DNA from: Erwinia sp. HDF1-3R
Lineage (GTDB): Bacteria; Pseudomonadota; Gammaproteobacteria; Enterobacterales; Enterobacteriaceae
Length of the DNA stretch: 64,000 bases
Assembly: GCF_039621855.1 (NCBI RefSeq)
Contig: NZ_CP155071.1
Span: forward strand, 62,001-126,000
Direction of reading: 5' to 3'
Position numbers and translations under genes: made by a program. Shown here one piece after another: positions 47,995 to 55,707 of this stretch; the stretch's first letter is position 1, and the number at the start of each line of letters is the position of its first letter. The notes under the pieces are model-generated. The model worked only from the letters and a program-made list of their open reading frames with translations, was not told where the DNA came from and searched no databases.

Positions 47995-48999
47995 TTACGG
48001 CTTAACCGGTTTCGTCCCGACCGGCTCATCATCCTTATACTTCGCCGTGGCTATCCACGCCGCGCAGAACAGCGTCAGTCGGGCAAAGAAGTAGAAAAAC
48101 GCCATCAGCCCCAGAACGGAACCAAAGGCGGCACCTGACGGGGAGGACGCCAGCTTAGGCAGCGTCAGGGTCATAATAAATTTAATCACTTCAAAACCTA
48201 TCGCGGCTAAAAGCGTACCGCGAAACAGCGCCTTTTTGCGTGGTTTATGGCGGGGCAAAATCCAGAAAATCCACAAAAAGAGCAGATAGTTAGCCATGAT
48301 TGAAATGGAAAGCGCTATCAGCGTCATGGCCGGACGAAGCCAGTCGATCCCATCCAGTCCCAGCGCATGCACGATGGCTTCCTGTGCCGAACCGGCAATG
48401 GAGGTGAGGGACAGGGTGATAATCAGCGCGACCACCAGACCCATCAGGGAGATAAAGTCACGCGTGTATTTGAACCAGATTTTCTCTTTATCCTGTTTGT
48501 TACGCTCCCAGACGTCTCTCGACTGGGCCAGAATCGCTTCACGCAGGTTCCCCATCCAGCTAATCCCGGAATAGAGGGCGATCAGTAATCCCGTCAGGCC
48601 GACGGTAGTGCGCTGCTGGACGGCGGTGTTAACCGTATTTTGCAGGGTCGATGCCAGGGTGGCGTCGCTGATATTACTCACAATTTTATTAATAAGCTGG
48701 GTAAGCAGATCCTGGTTGGACGCGAGCACGAATCCGATGGCGGCAAAAGAGACCATCAAAATAGGGATCAGGGAAAGGAACGAAAAGTAGGTGATTGCCG
48801 CGCCAAACTGGCTGCCCAATCGGTCGTTAAAGCGTTCCCCGGCTCTTAAGAAGTGTGCGACGGCTGGAATGGCCTGAAACCAGCTGACAAAGCGCGACAC
48901 GCGCGTAATGGAGTGATCAACGGTCGCGTTGCCGGTTTTGATGTTGATCAGCGGCTTTTCTTCGTCATGCTGACGCTCTGATGAGTGATTTTCCTTCAT
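47995..48999 (-). CDS. yhjD: YhjD, YihY/BrkB-family inner-membrane protein
   Basis: Polytopic membrane protein of 334 residues with about six hydrophobic segments; blocks 'RLGSQFGAAITYFSFLSLIP', 'QNTVNTAVQQRTTVGLTG' and 'PSGAAFGSVLGLMAFFYFFA' match E. coli YhjD. In E. coli a point change in YhjD lets cells live with lipid IVA precursors by allowing their export, so a lipid-related transport role is suspected (recalled). In E. coli it is not near cdh. A single gene, convergent to cdh. Confidence 0.9.
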   Translation of the reverse strand: MKENHSSERQHDEEKPLINIKTGNATVDHSITRVSRFVSWFQAIPAVAHFLRAGERFNDRLGSQFGAAITYFSFLSLIPILMVSFAAIGFVLASNQDLLTQLINKIVSNISDATLASTLQNTVNTAVQQRTTVGLTGLLIALYSGISWMGNLREAILAQSRDVWERNKQDKEKIWFKYTRDFISLMGLVVALIITLSLTSIAGSAQEAIVHALGLDGIDWLRPAMTLIALSISIMANYLLFLWIFWILPRHKPRKKALFRGTLLAAIGFEVIKFIMTLTLPKLASSPSGAAFGSVLGLMAFFYFFARLTLFCAAWIATAKYKDDEPVGTKPVKP

Positions 49000-49058
49000 G
49001 AAATGTTCTTCTGTAGCCCTTAAAAGTGAGTTATCTGTATGAAATTATAGACGGTCGA

Positions 49059-49958
49059 TCAGCTAACGTAGTTTTTCATTGTCCGCGTCAGCCACTCCAT
49101 AAAGACGTGCACCCGACGCGCCAGGTGACGTCGATGCGGATACAGCAGCGAAATCGGCATCGGCTTTGCGCGGTAATACGGCAGAATTTCTACCAGCTTC
49201 TTCGCTTTCACCGCTGACCGCATGGCGCATTCGGGTGCCTGGATAATGCCCAGTCCGTTCAGGCAGGCGGCACGGTAGGTTACCGTGCTGTTGACCGTCA
49301 GCGCCCCGCCCGTTTTGATAAACCGGCTGCTTTCGCCGTCAAAAAACTCAAAGCCTGGGATCTGCGTGCCCAACTGCTGGCCGTAATGCACCATGGCATG
49401 TTGGGATAGTTCTTCCAGCGTCTGCGGCGTACCAAATCGCGCCAGGTAGTCGGGGCTGGCGCAGTTGATCAGGGTCAGCGCGCCCAGCGGGCGGGCGATC
49501 AGTCCGGAGTCTTCCAGCGAGCCGACGCGCACCACACAGTCAAACCCCTCGCGAATCACGTCAACCCGACGATCATTGCTGCTCAGTTCCAGCTCAATGG
49601 CGGGATACTGCTGAAGAAATTCCGGGAGCCGGGGCAGAACATAGTCGCTGGCCAGGTTGACGGGCATATCCACTCGCAGGCGACCGCTCAGGGTCGCGGG
49701 ATCGTTCTGAAATAGCCCATCCATCTCTTCCAGCGTGGCCAGAACCTCCTGACAGCGATCGAAGTAGACCAGGCCATCCTGAGTCAGCTGCACCCGCCGC
49801 GTGGTGCGGTGCAGAAGACGGGTGCCAAGGGTATTCTCCAGCGCCTGTAGCTGTCGTGAAAGGCTGCCTTTCGGTACGCCCAGACTCTCTGCGGCGCGGG
49901 TAAAGCTGCGAAGCTCTGCTACTCTGACAAAAGCCCGCATTGTGTGAATTTTGTCCAT
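49059..49958 (-). CDS. LysR family transcriptional regulator
   Basis: LysR-type regulator of 299 residues. The N-terminal winged helix is 'MRAFVRVAELRSFTRAAESL', then 'GVPKGSLSRQLQALE'; the effector domain begins near residue 90 ('LSGRLRVDMPVNLASDYVLP'). It belongs to the large group that controls neighbouring oxidoreductases. It is divergent from the SDR gene, with 115 bp between starts, so that gene is its likely target. Inducer unknown. Confidence 0.9.
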   Translation of the reverse strand: MDKIHTMRAFVRVAELRSFTRAAESLGVPKGSLSRQLQALENTLGTRLLHRTTRRVQLTQDGLVYFDRCQEVLATLEEMDGLFQNDPATLSGRLRVDMPVNLASDYVLPRLPEFLQQYPAIELELSSNDRRVDVIREGFDCVVRVGSLEDSGLIARPLGALTLINCASPDYLARFGTPQTLEELSQHAMVHYGQQLGTQIPGFEFFDGESSRFIKTGGALTVNSTVTYRAACLNGLGIIQAPECAMRSAVKAKKLVEILPYYRAKPMPISLLYPHRRHLARRVHVFMEWLTRTMKNYVS

Positions 49959-50073
49959 AGGATATGCCGATTGTTATTTTCTGTGAAACAGTAAAGCGCA
50001 TTTGAGATTATTTATAGTTCAGGATTTACATAATATCCTGCAAATGTCCATGACAAATGAACCGGAGAAGAAA

Positions 50074-50832
50074 ATGAACGCTAAAATCGCACTGATTACC
50101 GGCGGAAGCCGGGGATTAGGTAGAAATTCTGCCTTAAAACTCGCTAAAAAGGGTGTTGATATCATCCTGACCTGGCGGAGCGGTGAACAGGACGCACAGC
50201 GGGTGGTGGATGAAATCACCGCGCTGGGTGGGCGTGCAGCGGCTATCCAGCTGGATGTGGCCGACAGCAGTCGCTTCGACGACTTCGCAGAGAGTGTACA
50301 AAATAAACTCAGCGAGGTGTGGCAGCGCGAAACCTTTGATTATTTAATCAACAACGCCGGAACGGGCCTGCATGTAGCCTTTGTTGAAACCAGCGAAGCG
50401 CAGTTCGATGAGATGGTTAACGTCCATTTCAAAGGCCCATTTTTTCTCACGCAGAAGCTACTGCCGCTTATTACGGACGGCGGACGTATTTTGAATATCT
50501 CCAGCGGCCTGGCCCGTTTCAGTCAGCCAGGTTCCAGCGCCTACGCGGCAGTTAAAGGTGCCATGGAGGTCCTGACCCGCTATCAGGCGAAAGAGCTGGG
50601 CGCACGCGGCATTACTGTGAATATCCTGGCCCCCGGGGCGATTGAAACGGATTTCGGCGGCGGCAGGGTACGTGATAATCCTGAGGTTAACGCCTTTATC
50701 GCGGCACAGACGGCTCTGGGCAGGGTAGGACTGCCGGATGATATTGGCAATGCAATAGCACAAATTCTGAGCGACGAAAGTGGCTGGATCAACGGACAGC
50801 GTATTGAAGCTTCCGGCGGCATGTTTCTCTGA
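50074..50832 (+). CDS. SDR family oxidoreductase
   Basis: NAD(P)-dependent short-chain dehydrogenase of 252 residues. The cofactor motif 'ALITGGSRGLGRNSALKLAK' is at the N-terminus, 'LINNAGTGLH' the NNAG motif, and 'SAYAAVKGAM' the YxxxK catalytic pair, preceded by the Ser of 'ILNISSGLA'. The start at 50074 follows GGAGAAG; an earlier in-frame start is weaker. Divergent from the LysR gene, which probably controls it. Substrate unknown. Confidence 0.88.
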   Translation: MNAKIALITGGSRGLGRNSALKLAKKGVDIILTWRSGEQDAQRVVDEITALGGRAAAIQLDVADSSRFDDFAESVQNKLSEVWQRETFDYLINNAGTGLHVAFVETSEAQFDEMVNVHFKGPFFLTQKLLPLITDGGRILNISSGLARFSQPGSSAYAAVKGAMEVLTRYQAKELGARGITVNILAPGAIETDFGGGRVRDNPEVNAFIAAQTALGRVGLPDDIGNAIAQILSDESGWINGQRIEASGGMFL

Positions 50833-50929
50833 TACAGCAAAGTCACCTTACGACCTGATTTGGTTAAATGCCCCGGTTTGCGCCATAGTAGAAGTTCTTT
50901 GGGAAGTCATAACCTGGGAGTATCACACT

Positions 50930-51553
50930 ATGTTGAAAATACTGGGGCGCGCCTCATCGATTAACGTCAGAAAGGTGCTGTGGGTTTGCGATGAGCTGGA
51001 TATCGCTTTTAATCGCGAGGAGTGGGGCGACGGTTTTAAGTCGCTTCAGGACCCGGCATTCAGAAAGATGAATCCTAATGGGCTGATCCCGGTGATTCAG
51101 GACGGGGATTTCATTATGTGGGAGTCCAACGCCATAATTCGCTACCTGGCTAACAGCCGGGGCGGTGACTGGATCTATCCGCAGGATCCCCGCGCGCGGG
51201 CGCCAGTCGACCAGTGGATCGACTGGCAGGCCACCGAACTCAATACCGCCTGGCGATACGCGTTTATGTCGCTGGTTCGTCACTCTCCGGCACATCAGGA
51301 TGCGCGCTTGCTTGCCGCCGCCTGTAAGGGCTGGTCGCATACCATGGGGATCCTGAATCAGCAGCTGGAACGTACCCAGGCCTGGGTGGCCGGCAGCGCA
51401 TTTTCACTGGCCGACATACCGGTTGGGCTATCCGTTAACCGCTGGTATGAAACCCCGTTAGACCACCCAGAACTGCCCGCCGTTAGGGCCTATTATGAGC
51501 GGCTGACTCAGCGAAAAGGCTATGCCAAATGGGGACGTAACGGCACGCCTTAA
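50930..51553 (+). CDS. Glutathione S-transferase family protein
   Basis: Cytoplasmic GST-like protein of 207 residues. The thioredoxin-fold N-terminal domain shows 'ILGRASSINVRKVLWVCDEL', the cis-Pro region 'MNPNGLIPVIQDGDF' and the glutathione-binding 'MWESNAIIRYLAN'. The helical C-terminal domain has 'GSAFSLADIPVGLSVNRWY' and ends 'KWGRNGTP'. The start at 50930 has GGGAG upstream. Its last 48 coding bases recur twice downstream and form the boundary of the toxin-immunity modules. Confidence 0.9.
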   Translation: MLKILGRASSINVRKVLWVCDELDIAFNREEWGDGFKSLQDPAFRKMNPNGLIPVIQDGDFIMWESNAIIRYLANSRGGDWIYPQDPRARAPVDQWIDWQATELNTAWRYAFMSLVRHSPAHQDARLLAAACKGWSHTMGILNQQLERTQAWVAGSAFSLADIPVGLSVNRWYETPLDHPELPAVRAYYERLTQRKGYAKWGRNGTP

Positions 51554-51712
51554 CGTGAGGGCTGCACTTTTGAAACCCTGGCGGAGTCAGCCTGGTTTAA
51601 ATCCCGGTTTGCCGTTAGCTGCACGCCATTCCTTCACCTCTTTTACGATACCTTCGGGACTATCTTCCCTGCTATCATCAGGGTAATAGATTAGGTCAGA
51701 TCCCGAAGGGTG
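51506..51712. repeat. GST-tail/immunity repeat, copy 1
   Basis: 207 bp that recur without a difference I can see at 52593-52799. The unit contains the last 48 bp of the GST gene, the spacer, and the 3' half of an immunity gene on the opposite strand. Confidence 0.95.
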
Positions 51713-51844
51713 TTCAGATAGTTTTTCAAATTCAGCGACTAATTTATCATCTTCCTTTTCTGTCGCTCCTTCTGCCCGGCAAATTTTTTGGACAAATGCC
51801 TGAAATTCAGCTTCGGTATAATCAGAAATCGTTTTTTTTTGCAT
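51587..51844 (-). CDS. Im-type nuclease-bacteriocin immunity protein (orphan module)
   Basis: Immunity protein of 85 residues of the colicin E2/E7/E8/E9 Im family, which binds and blocks HNH DNase domains. It starts [14 protein letters not shown] and has the invariant helix III block '[15 protein letters not shown]' and the end '[16 protein letters not shown]'. The helix I-II region (about residues 20-42), which sets specificity in this family, differs strongly from the second immunity protein in this window, while residues 43-85 are identical. It follows the frameshifted orphan nuclease by one base. It may still protect the cell against the matching toxin. Confidence 0.88.
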   Translation of the reverse strand: MQKKTISDYTEAEFQAFVQKICRAEGATEKEDDKLVAEFEKLSEHPSGSDLIYYPDDSREDSPEGIVKEVKEWRAANGKPGFKPG

Positions 51845-51845
51845 C

Positions 51846-52592
51846 TCACTTTTCTCCTTTATGAATTTCTATATGGCGTTTGGGTGTTGTTACGCGAATA
51901 TTATCAATGAAGTACACGGCTCCATTATCTTTAATGCTTTGTACATGATGTAACTCGAACCGTTTCCTTGCTCCCACACTCTCTATTTTTTTACAAATGG
52001 AGACTTACTACTTTTTATATTCACCTGGTTCTGTTTATTAAACTGTTTACTTAACTCAGGATCTTTCCCTACTTCCAGCCAGAAGGCCTTACGGAACGCA
52101 TCAAAGCTGCTGAATTCTCGCCCCAGCAATCTCTCCGCTATCTGGCCTGGGATTGGTGCGCCAGGCCCCTGCCCGGCTTTATTCAGCCAATCTGTGCCGA
52201 CATTTTCACCTTTCCCACTGACCCGGCCTGGCCTGTCGCGGGGGCTACTTATTACGACATAAATGGGCACGACGCCCGTACCGGACGCATCTGGCCGCCA
52301 ATAAATAAAGTCCTGCAGATGCTGCGTATTTCCTACAGGCGGTGACAGGGTGATATTACCCACCGGTTTCACATCCGTGCCAGTGTGCACCGGTGTGTTC
52401 GGAACCGGCCCCCAATTGCCCGTATCCGAAGGTTTTGCGGATTCCGGAACAGGATTTATCAGGATAGTTCGCGGCGGTGTGCCCGGCATTGCCGGAAGTC
52501 TGATGATATCCAGCCCGCTCACCGCATCGCGCACCGCATTTAGCACCGGCACCGCGGCGGGTACATTATCCCCGGTTTTCAGCAGCTTCAGT
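51846..52592 (-). pseudogene. Orphan nuclease-bacteriocin C-terminal module
   Basis: Truncated copy of the bacteriocin downstream of the intact one. The frame from 52592 carries the end of the pyocin-S-like domain and the start of the DNase domain ('GQIAERLLGREFSSFDAFRK'), then stops at a TAG (51990s) after a run of seven A. One frame over, the HNH core continues: '[20 protein letters not shown]', then '[20 protein letters not shown]', to a TGA at 51846-51848. The N-terminal half and promoter are missing; its 5' side is joined directly to a GST tail. It shares about 554 bp with the intact gene (52041-52594 with 53129-53682) at near identity. Confidence 0.85.
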
Positions 52593-52799
52593 ACTCAGCG
52601 AAAAGGCTATGCCAAATGGGGACGTAACGGCACGCCTTAACGTGAGGGCTGCACTTTTGAAACCCTGGCGGAGTCAGCCTGGTTTAAATCCCGGTTTGCC
52701 GTTAGCTGCACGCCATTCCTTCACCTCTTTTACGATACCTTCGGGACTATCTTCCCTGCTATCATCAGGGTAATAGATTAGGTCAGATCCCGAAGGGTG
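52593..52799. repeat. GST-tail/immunity repeat, copy 2
   Basis: Second copy of the 207-bp repeat. At its left edge it is fused at an AC dinucleotide to the middle of the orphan bacteriocin gene, so the GST tail here has no GST gene before it. Confidence 0.95.
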
Positions 52800-52931
52800 C
52801 TCGCTTAACCGCTTAAACTCCAGGATATTGTTTATATCTTCTCCTTCTGTCGTATTCTGGACGTTAATTATTTTTTCCACAAAAGCCAAAAACTCGGCTT
52901 CGGTGTAGTCAGATAACGTTTTCTTTTCCAT
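52674..52931 (-). CDS. Im-type immunity protein (cognate to intact bacteriocin)
   Basis: Im-family inhibitor of 85 residues, [17 protein letters not shown] at the N-terminus and '[15 protein letters not shown]' in helix III. It differs from the other immunity protein in residues about 20-42, the specificity helix region. I start it at 52929-52931, where GGGAG lies nine bases upstream; it begins one base after the bacteriocin stop, the usual toxin-immunity coupling. It should bind the adjoining HNH domain and protect the producer. Confidence 0.9.
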   Translation of the reverse strand: MEKKTLSDYTEAEFLAFVEKIINVQNTTEGEDINNILEFKRLSEHPSGSDLIYYPDDSREDSPEGIVKEVKEWRAANGKPGFKPG

Positions 52932-52932
52932 C

Positions 52933-54369
52933 TTATTTACTCCCTTTATGGTTCTCAATATGACACTTCGGAGTCGTTACACGAATATTGTCAATATTAT
53001 ATATCTCACCATTATCTTTAATCGGTTTTACATGGTGTAACTCATATTTAACACGCCGCCCCTTTTGTTCACTCTCTTTAGGTGCGGGTGCTTTGCCAGC
53101 CCGGATATTACCCAAGTTACCTGCCTTGAACTGTTTACTTAACTCAGGATCTTTCCCTACTTCCAGCCAGAAGGCCTTACGGAACGCATCAAAGCTGCTG
53201 AATTCTCGCCCCAGCAATCTCTCCGCTATCTGGCCTGGGATTGGTGCGCCAGGCCCCTGCCCGGCTTTATTCAGCCAATCTGTGCCGACATTTTCACCTT
53301 TCCCACTGACCCGACCCGGCCTGTCGCGGGGGCCGCTTATTACGACATAAATGGGCACGACGCCCGTACCGGACGCATCTGGCCGCCAATAAATAAAGTC
53401 CTGCAGATGCTGCGTATTTCCTACAGGCGGTGACAGGGTGATATTACCCACCGGTTTCACATCCGTGCCAGTGTGCACCGGTGTGTTCGGAACCGGCCCC
53501 CAATTGCCCGTATCCGAAGGTTTTGCGGATTCCGGAACAGGATTTATCAGGATAGTTCGCGGCGGTGTGCCCGGCATTGCCGGAAGTCTGATGATATCCA
53601 GCCCGCTCACCGCATCGCGCACCGCATTTAGCACCGGCACCGCGGCGGGTACATTATCCCCGGTTTTCAGCAGCTCCAGTACCATTTCACCGTTGCGTTC
53701 AATCAGCGCGCCCCGTACCGGCAGATTGATACTCGCTGAGCCTGGATTGATTTTTCTCTGACCGGCCAGTAGCCTGGCATTTAGCGCAAACATTGCTTCC
53801 GTGTCCCGTCCCGGAACACGGTCGCTGCCTTTTCCTGCCTGGGATGAGAACAGTAAAACTGAAGCGGCAGCTGCCATCGGCCCCAGGCTACTGGCGGTCA
53901 GCAATGCTACAGCGCGGCTGACTGCTGAGGTCAGCATGCCGCCAATCTCTCCGGCAAGCGTCATCACGCCCTCTCCGGCCACCGAAAGAAGCATACTCCA
54001 CTGCCCGCTGCTCAGCAGCATCGCCCCCGGAGCACTCAGCATCAGCGCAGCGGTATCAGCCTGCTCCTGCGTGTAGGCAGGCGCCGGAAGCTGCCCCGTC
54101 AGCAAAGTCACGGCCACTTTCTGCTCGGCCTTTGTGCAAAAACATATTGCCACGCCATACTCGTCGCCCCTGTCCATCACCCATGTCCAACCGAGTGCGT
54201 TAAGGTTCTTCAGATAGCAGGCTTTTGTTTGTGATTTGAACTGGAACTTGCCGTCGCCGAGGTCGGTGACGAGGGGTTCAGCAGGGTGATTTTCGGGACC
54301 CGTGGTGATGACTTTTCCAGAGGCATCGTAAGGTACACCATCTTTGTAATAGGCAGGAATTATTGACAT
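52933..54369 (-). CDS. S-type pyocin-like HNH nuclease bacteriocin
   Basis: Toxin of 478 residues. Residues 1-100 are an unrecognised N-terminal part; about 115-180 form a hydrophobic, glycine- and alanine-rich stretch. Residues about 190-335 resemble the pyocin S translocation domain ('PVRGALIERNGEMVLELLKT', 'FIYWRPDASGTGVVPIYVVI'). The DNase domain starts near 345 ('GKGENVGTDWLNKAGQGPGA') and has the HNH residues in 'YELHHVKPIKDNGEIYNIDN' and 'TPKCHIENHKG'. It resembles the colicin E9 end. No receptor-binding domain, signal peptide, lysis gene or LexA box is evident, so the delivery route is open; type VI secretion is possible. Confidence 0.85.
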   Translation of the reverse strand: MSIIPAYYKDGVPYDASGKVITTGPENHPAEPLVTDLGDGKFQFKSQTKACYLKNLNALGWTWVMDRGDEYGVAICFCTKAEQKVAVTLLTGQLPAPAYTQEQADTAALMLSAPGAMLLSSGQWSMLLSVAGEGVMTLAGEIGGMLTSAVSRAVALLTASSLGPMAAAASVLLFSSQAGKGSDRVPGRDTEAMFALNARLLAGQRKINPGSASINLPVRGALIERNGEMVLELLKTGDNVPAAVPVLNAVRDAVSGLDIIRLPAMPGTPPRTILINPVPESAKPSDTGNWGPVPNTPVHTGTDVKPVGNITLSPPVGNTQHLQDFIYWRPDASGTGVVPIYVVISGPRDRPGRVSGKGENVGTDWLNKAGQGPGAPIPGQIAERLLGREFSSFDAFRKAFWLEVGKDPELSKQFKAGNLGNIRAGKAPAPKESEQKGRRVKYELHHVKPIKDNGEIYNIDNIRVTTPKCHIENHKGSK

Positions 54370-54620
54370 TTTTCATCCTTTTTGTGGTATCCGGTGGCCT
54401 ACACTCAGGGCATCAGGTGTACTGACCAGATAGTTCCTTTGATTTATACTGAATATAAAAGGGTCTTCTTCGATCATGGTGGCTTAGGATAAAGCGTTTT
54501 TTTATAGTTCTTAATATGCCAGGATGCTATAAGGTGTTGCCTTGATAGCCGAATTTTGATTTAAAACAATACTCCCAACCTCAACCTGATTTGATTGAAA
54601 AGGTAAAATATTATGCCAGC

Positions 54621-54905
54621 ATGTTCTGGACTTTCTTCTTGTCTTTCCAGCCCCCAATACCCAGAGAATGTAAAGACACATATACTAGCGTTAAGCAGCA
54701 AAGAATCGGCGATTATGATGTTTCTCATTCCAGCCAGAAAGATATCCGTCCTGCTAACAGAAGCAAGGCAAATACCAGAATATCAGCAAAAGAGTTAGTA
54801 TTTGCGCGTTCTCTTTTAAGAGAGCTGGGTATAACAAAAAATCCTTATCAAGATCCCACTGTGAAATCAAATAATTGTGGCATGCCTTATTTCCCAGTAA
54901 TGTAG
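54621..54905 (+). CDS. Hypothetical small protein
   Basis: A frame of 94 residues (from MFWTFFLSFQPP to 'NNCGMPYFPVM') between the bacteriocin promoter region and the ISL3 relic. The N-terminus is slightly hydrophobic; the rest is basic and polar ('FARSLLRELGITKNPYQDP'). I do not recognise it, and the ribosome site (AAGG) is distant. It may be a real gene of the toxin locus or the 3' relic of a longer one. Confidence 0.3.
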   Translation: MFWTFFLSFQPPIPRECKDTYTSVKQQRIGDYDVSHSSQKDIRPANRSKANTRISAKELVFARSLLRELGITKNPYQDPTVKSNNCGMPYFPVM

Positions 54906-54920
54906 TAAAATATCCATATA

Positions 54921-55433
54921 TCATAATGCCATATTTAGCCTGCCGTAATGAAACATTTCAGCCACCTCGAAGCGTTCTCTGTTTCGATATCCGCGCGCCT
55001 TTATCCTGAGCAGCCCTATTTTACTGTTCAGGAACTCCGCATTACCATTCGATACCCGGTTTTTCATTGCATTCAGGATGCCGTAAAGGCGCTTTGTCAC
55101 CAGGTGGGCAACTTTAACCTCTCAGTCCGGCGTCCGAGCGGTTTTGATGGATGCGGGCTGCACTGATACAGGCCATATTCATGTCCATCGACAGCGTTTT
55201 TATATCATCCAGTTGATGATCTCTCAGAGCACGCATCAAGGTGACGCCATTTACGACGTTGGTGATCATGTACGGGGCAAGGTTTACCACAGGTTGGACA
55301 GGTAAGTGGAGTGTGCTCAGCAATGCCGACAATCAACGTCACTGAGCCAGATTTTTCAATCAAGAGAAAAAGATTTTACCTGTCACGCGGCTGACAGATT
55401 AAGGATATGGGCATAGAGGGACTTATCGTCCAT
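54921..55433 (-). mobile_element. ISL3-family transposase relic
   Basis: Pieces of one transposase in order on the minus strand. The start MDDKSLYAHILNLSAA is at 55433, then a zinc motif '[20 protein letters not shown]' near 55262-55325, then '[20 protein letters not shown]'. The C-terminal 'LYGILNAMKNRVSNGNAEFL' and 'RIKARGYRNRERFEVAEMFH' run to a TGA at 54921-54923. Stops and frame changes separate them, and most of the 400-residue protein is deleted. No terminal inverted repeats were found. Confidence 0.7.
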
Positions 55434-55574
55434 GGCAGGCTCCTCAGAAAATCAAGACTGCCATCATAATGCCCTTAGCCTGCACAACAGGGGAATACCC
55501 ATCTAAAAACAGTAAATTGGGATGCCATCTTTCGTCCTCCGGTCAGTCAAATGAGATTTTATTACGCTGGGCGT

Positions 55575-55696
55575 CAGGCCCGGCATACAGAAAGAAGAAT
55601 CCTGATGGTCCGATCCTGGCGATTCAGGAGGGGGATTATGGGCGGCTGACTCAGCGAAAAGGCTATGCCAAATGGGGACGTAACGGCACGCCTTAG
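55575..55696 (+). pseudogene. Deleted GST copy with GST-tail repeat, copy 3
   Basis: The frame reads 'PAYRKKNPDGPILAIQEGDY', the diverged equivalent of residues about 44-63 of the intact GST. It then jumps in frame to 'RLTQRKGYAKWGRNGTP', the exact GST end. The last 59 bp (55637-55695) match the intact gene with one difference, whereas the upstream part is clearly diverged. Confidence 0.8.
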
Positions 55697-55707
55697 CGTA
55701 AGGCCGG

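Noticed and set aside
54370-54620. SOS (LexA) box controlling the bacteriocin
   Set aside because: I looked for CTG-N10-CAG and near matches; only partial fits such as CTGAATATAAAAGG were found, lacking the second half.
54921-55473. ATCATAATGCC near both ends of the ISL3 relic as a target-site duplication
   Set aside because: The left copy overlaps the transposase stop codon and no terminal inverted repeats lie inside, so it is more likely chance.
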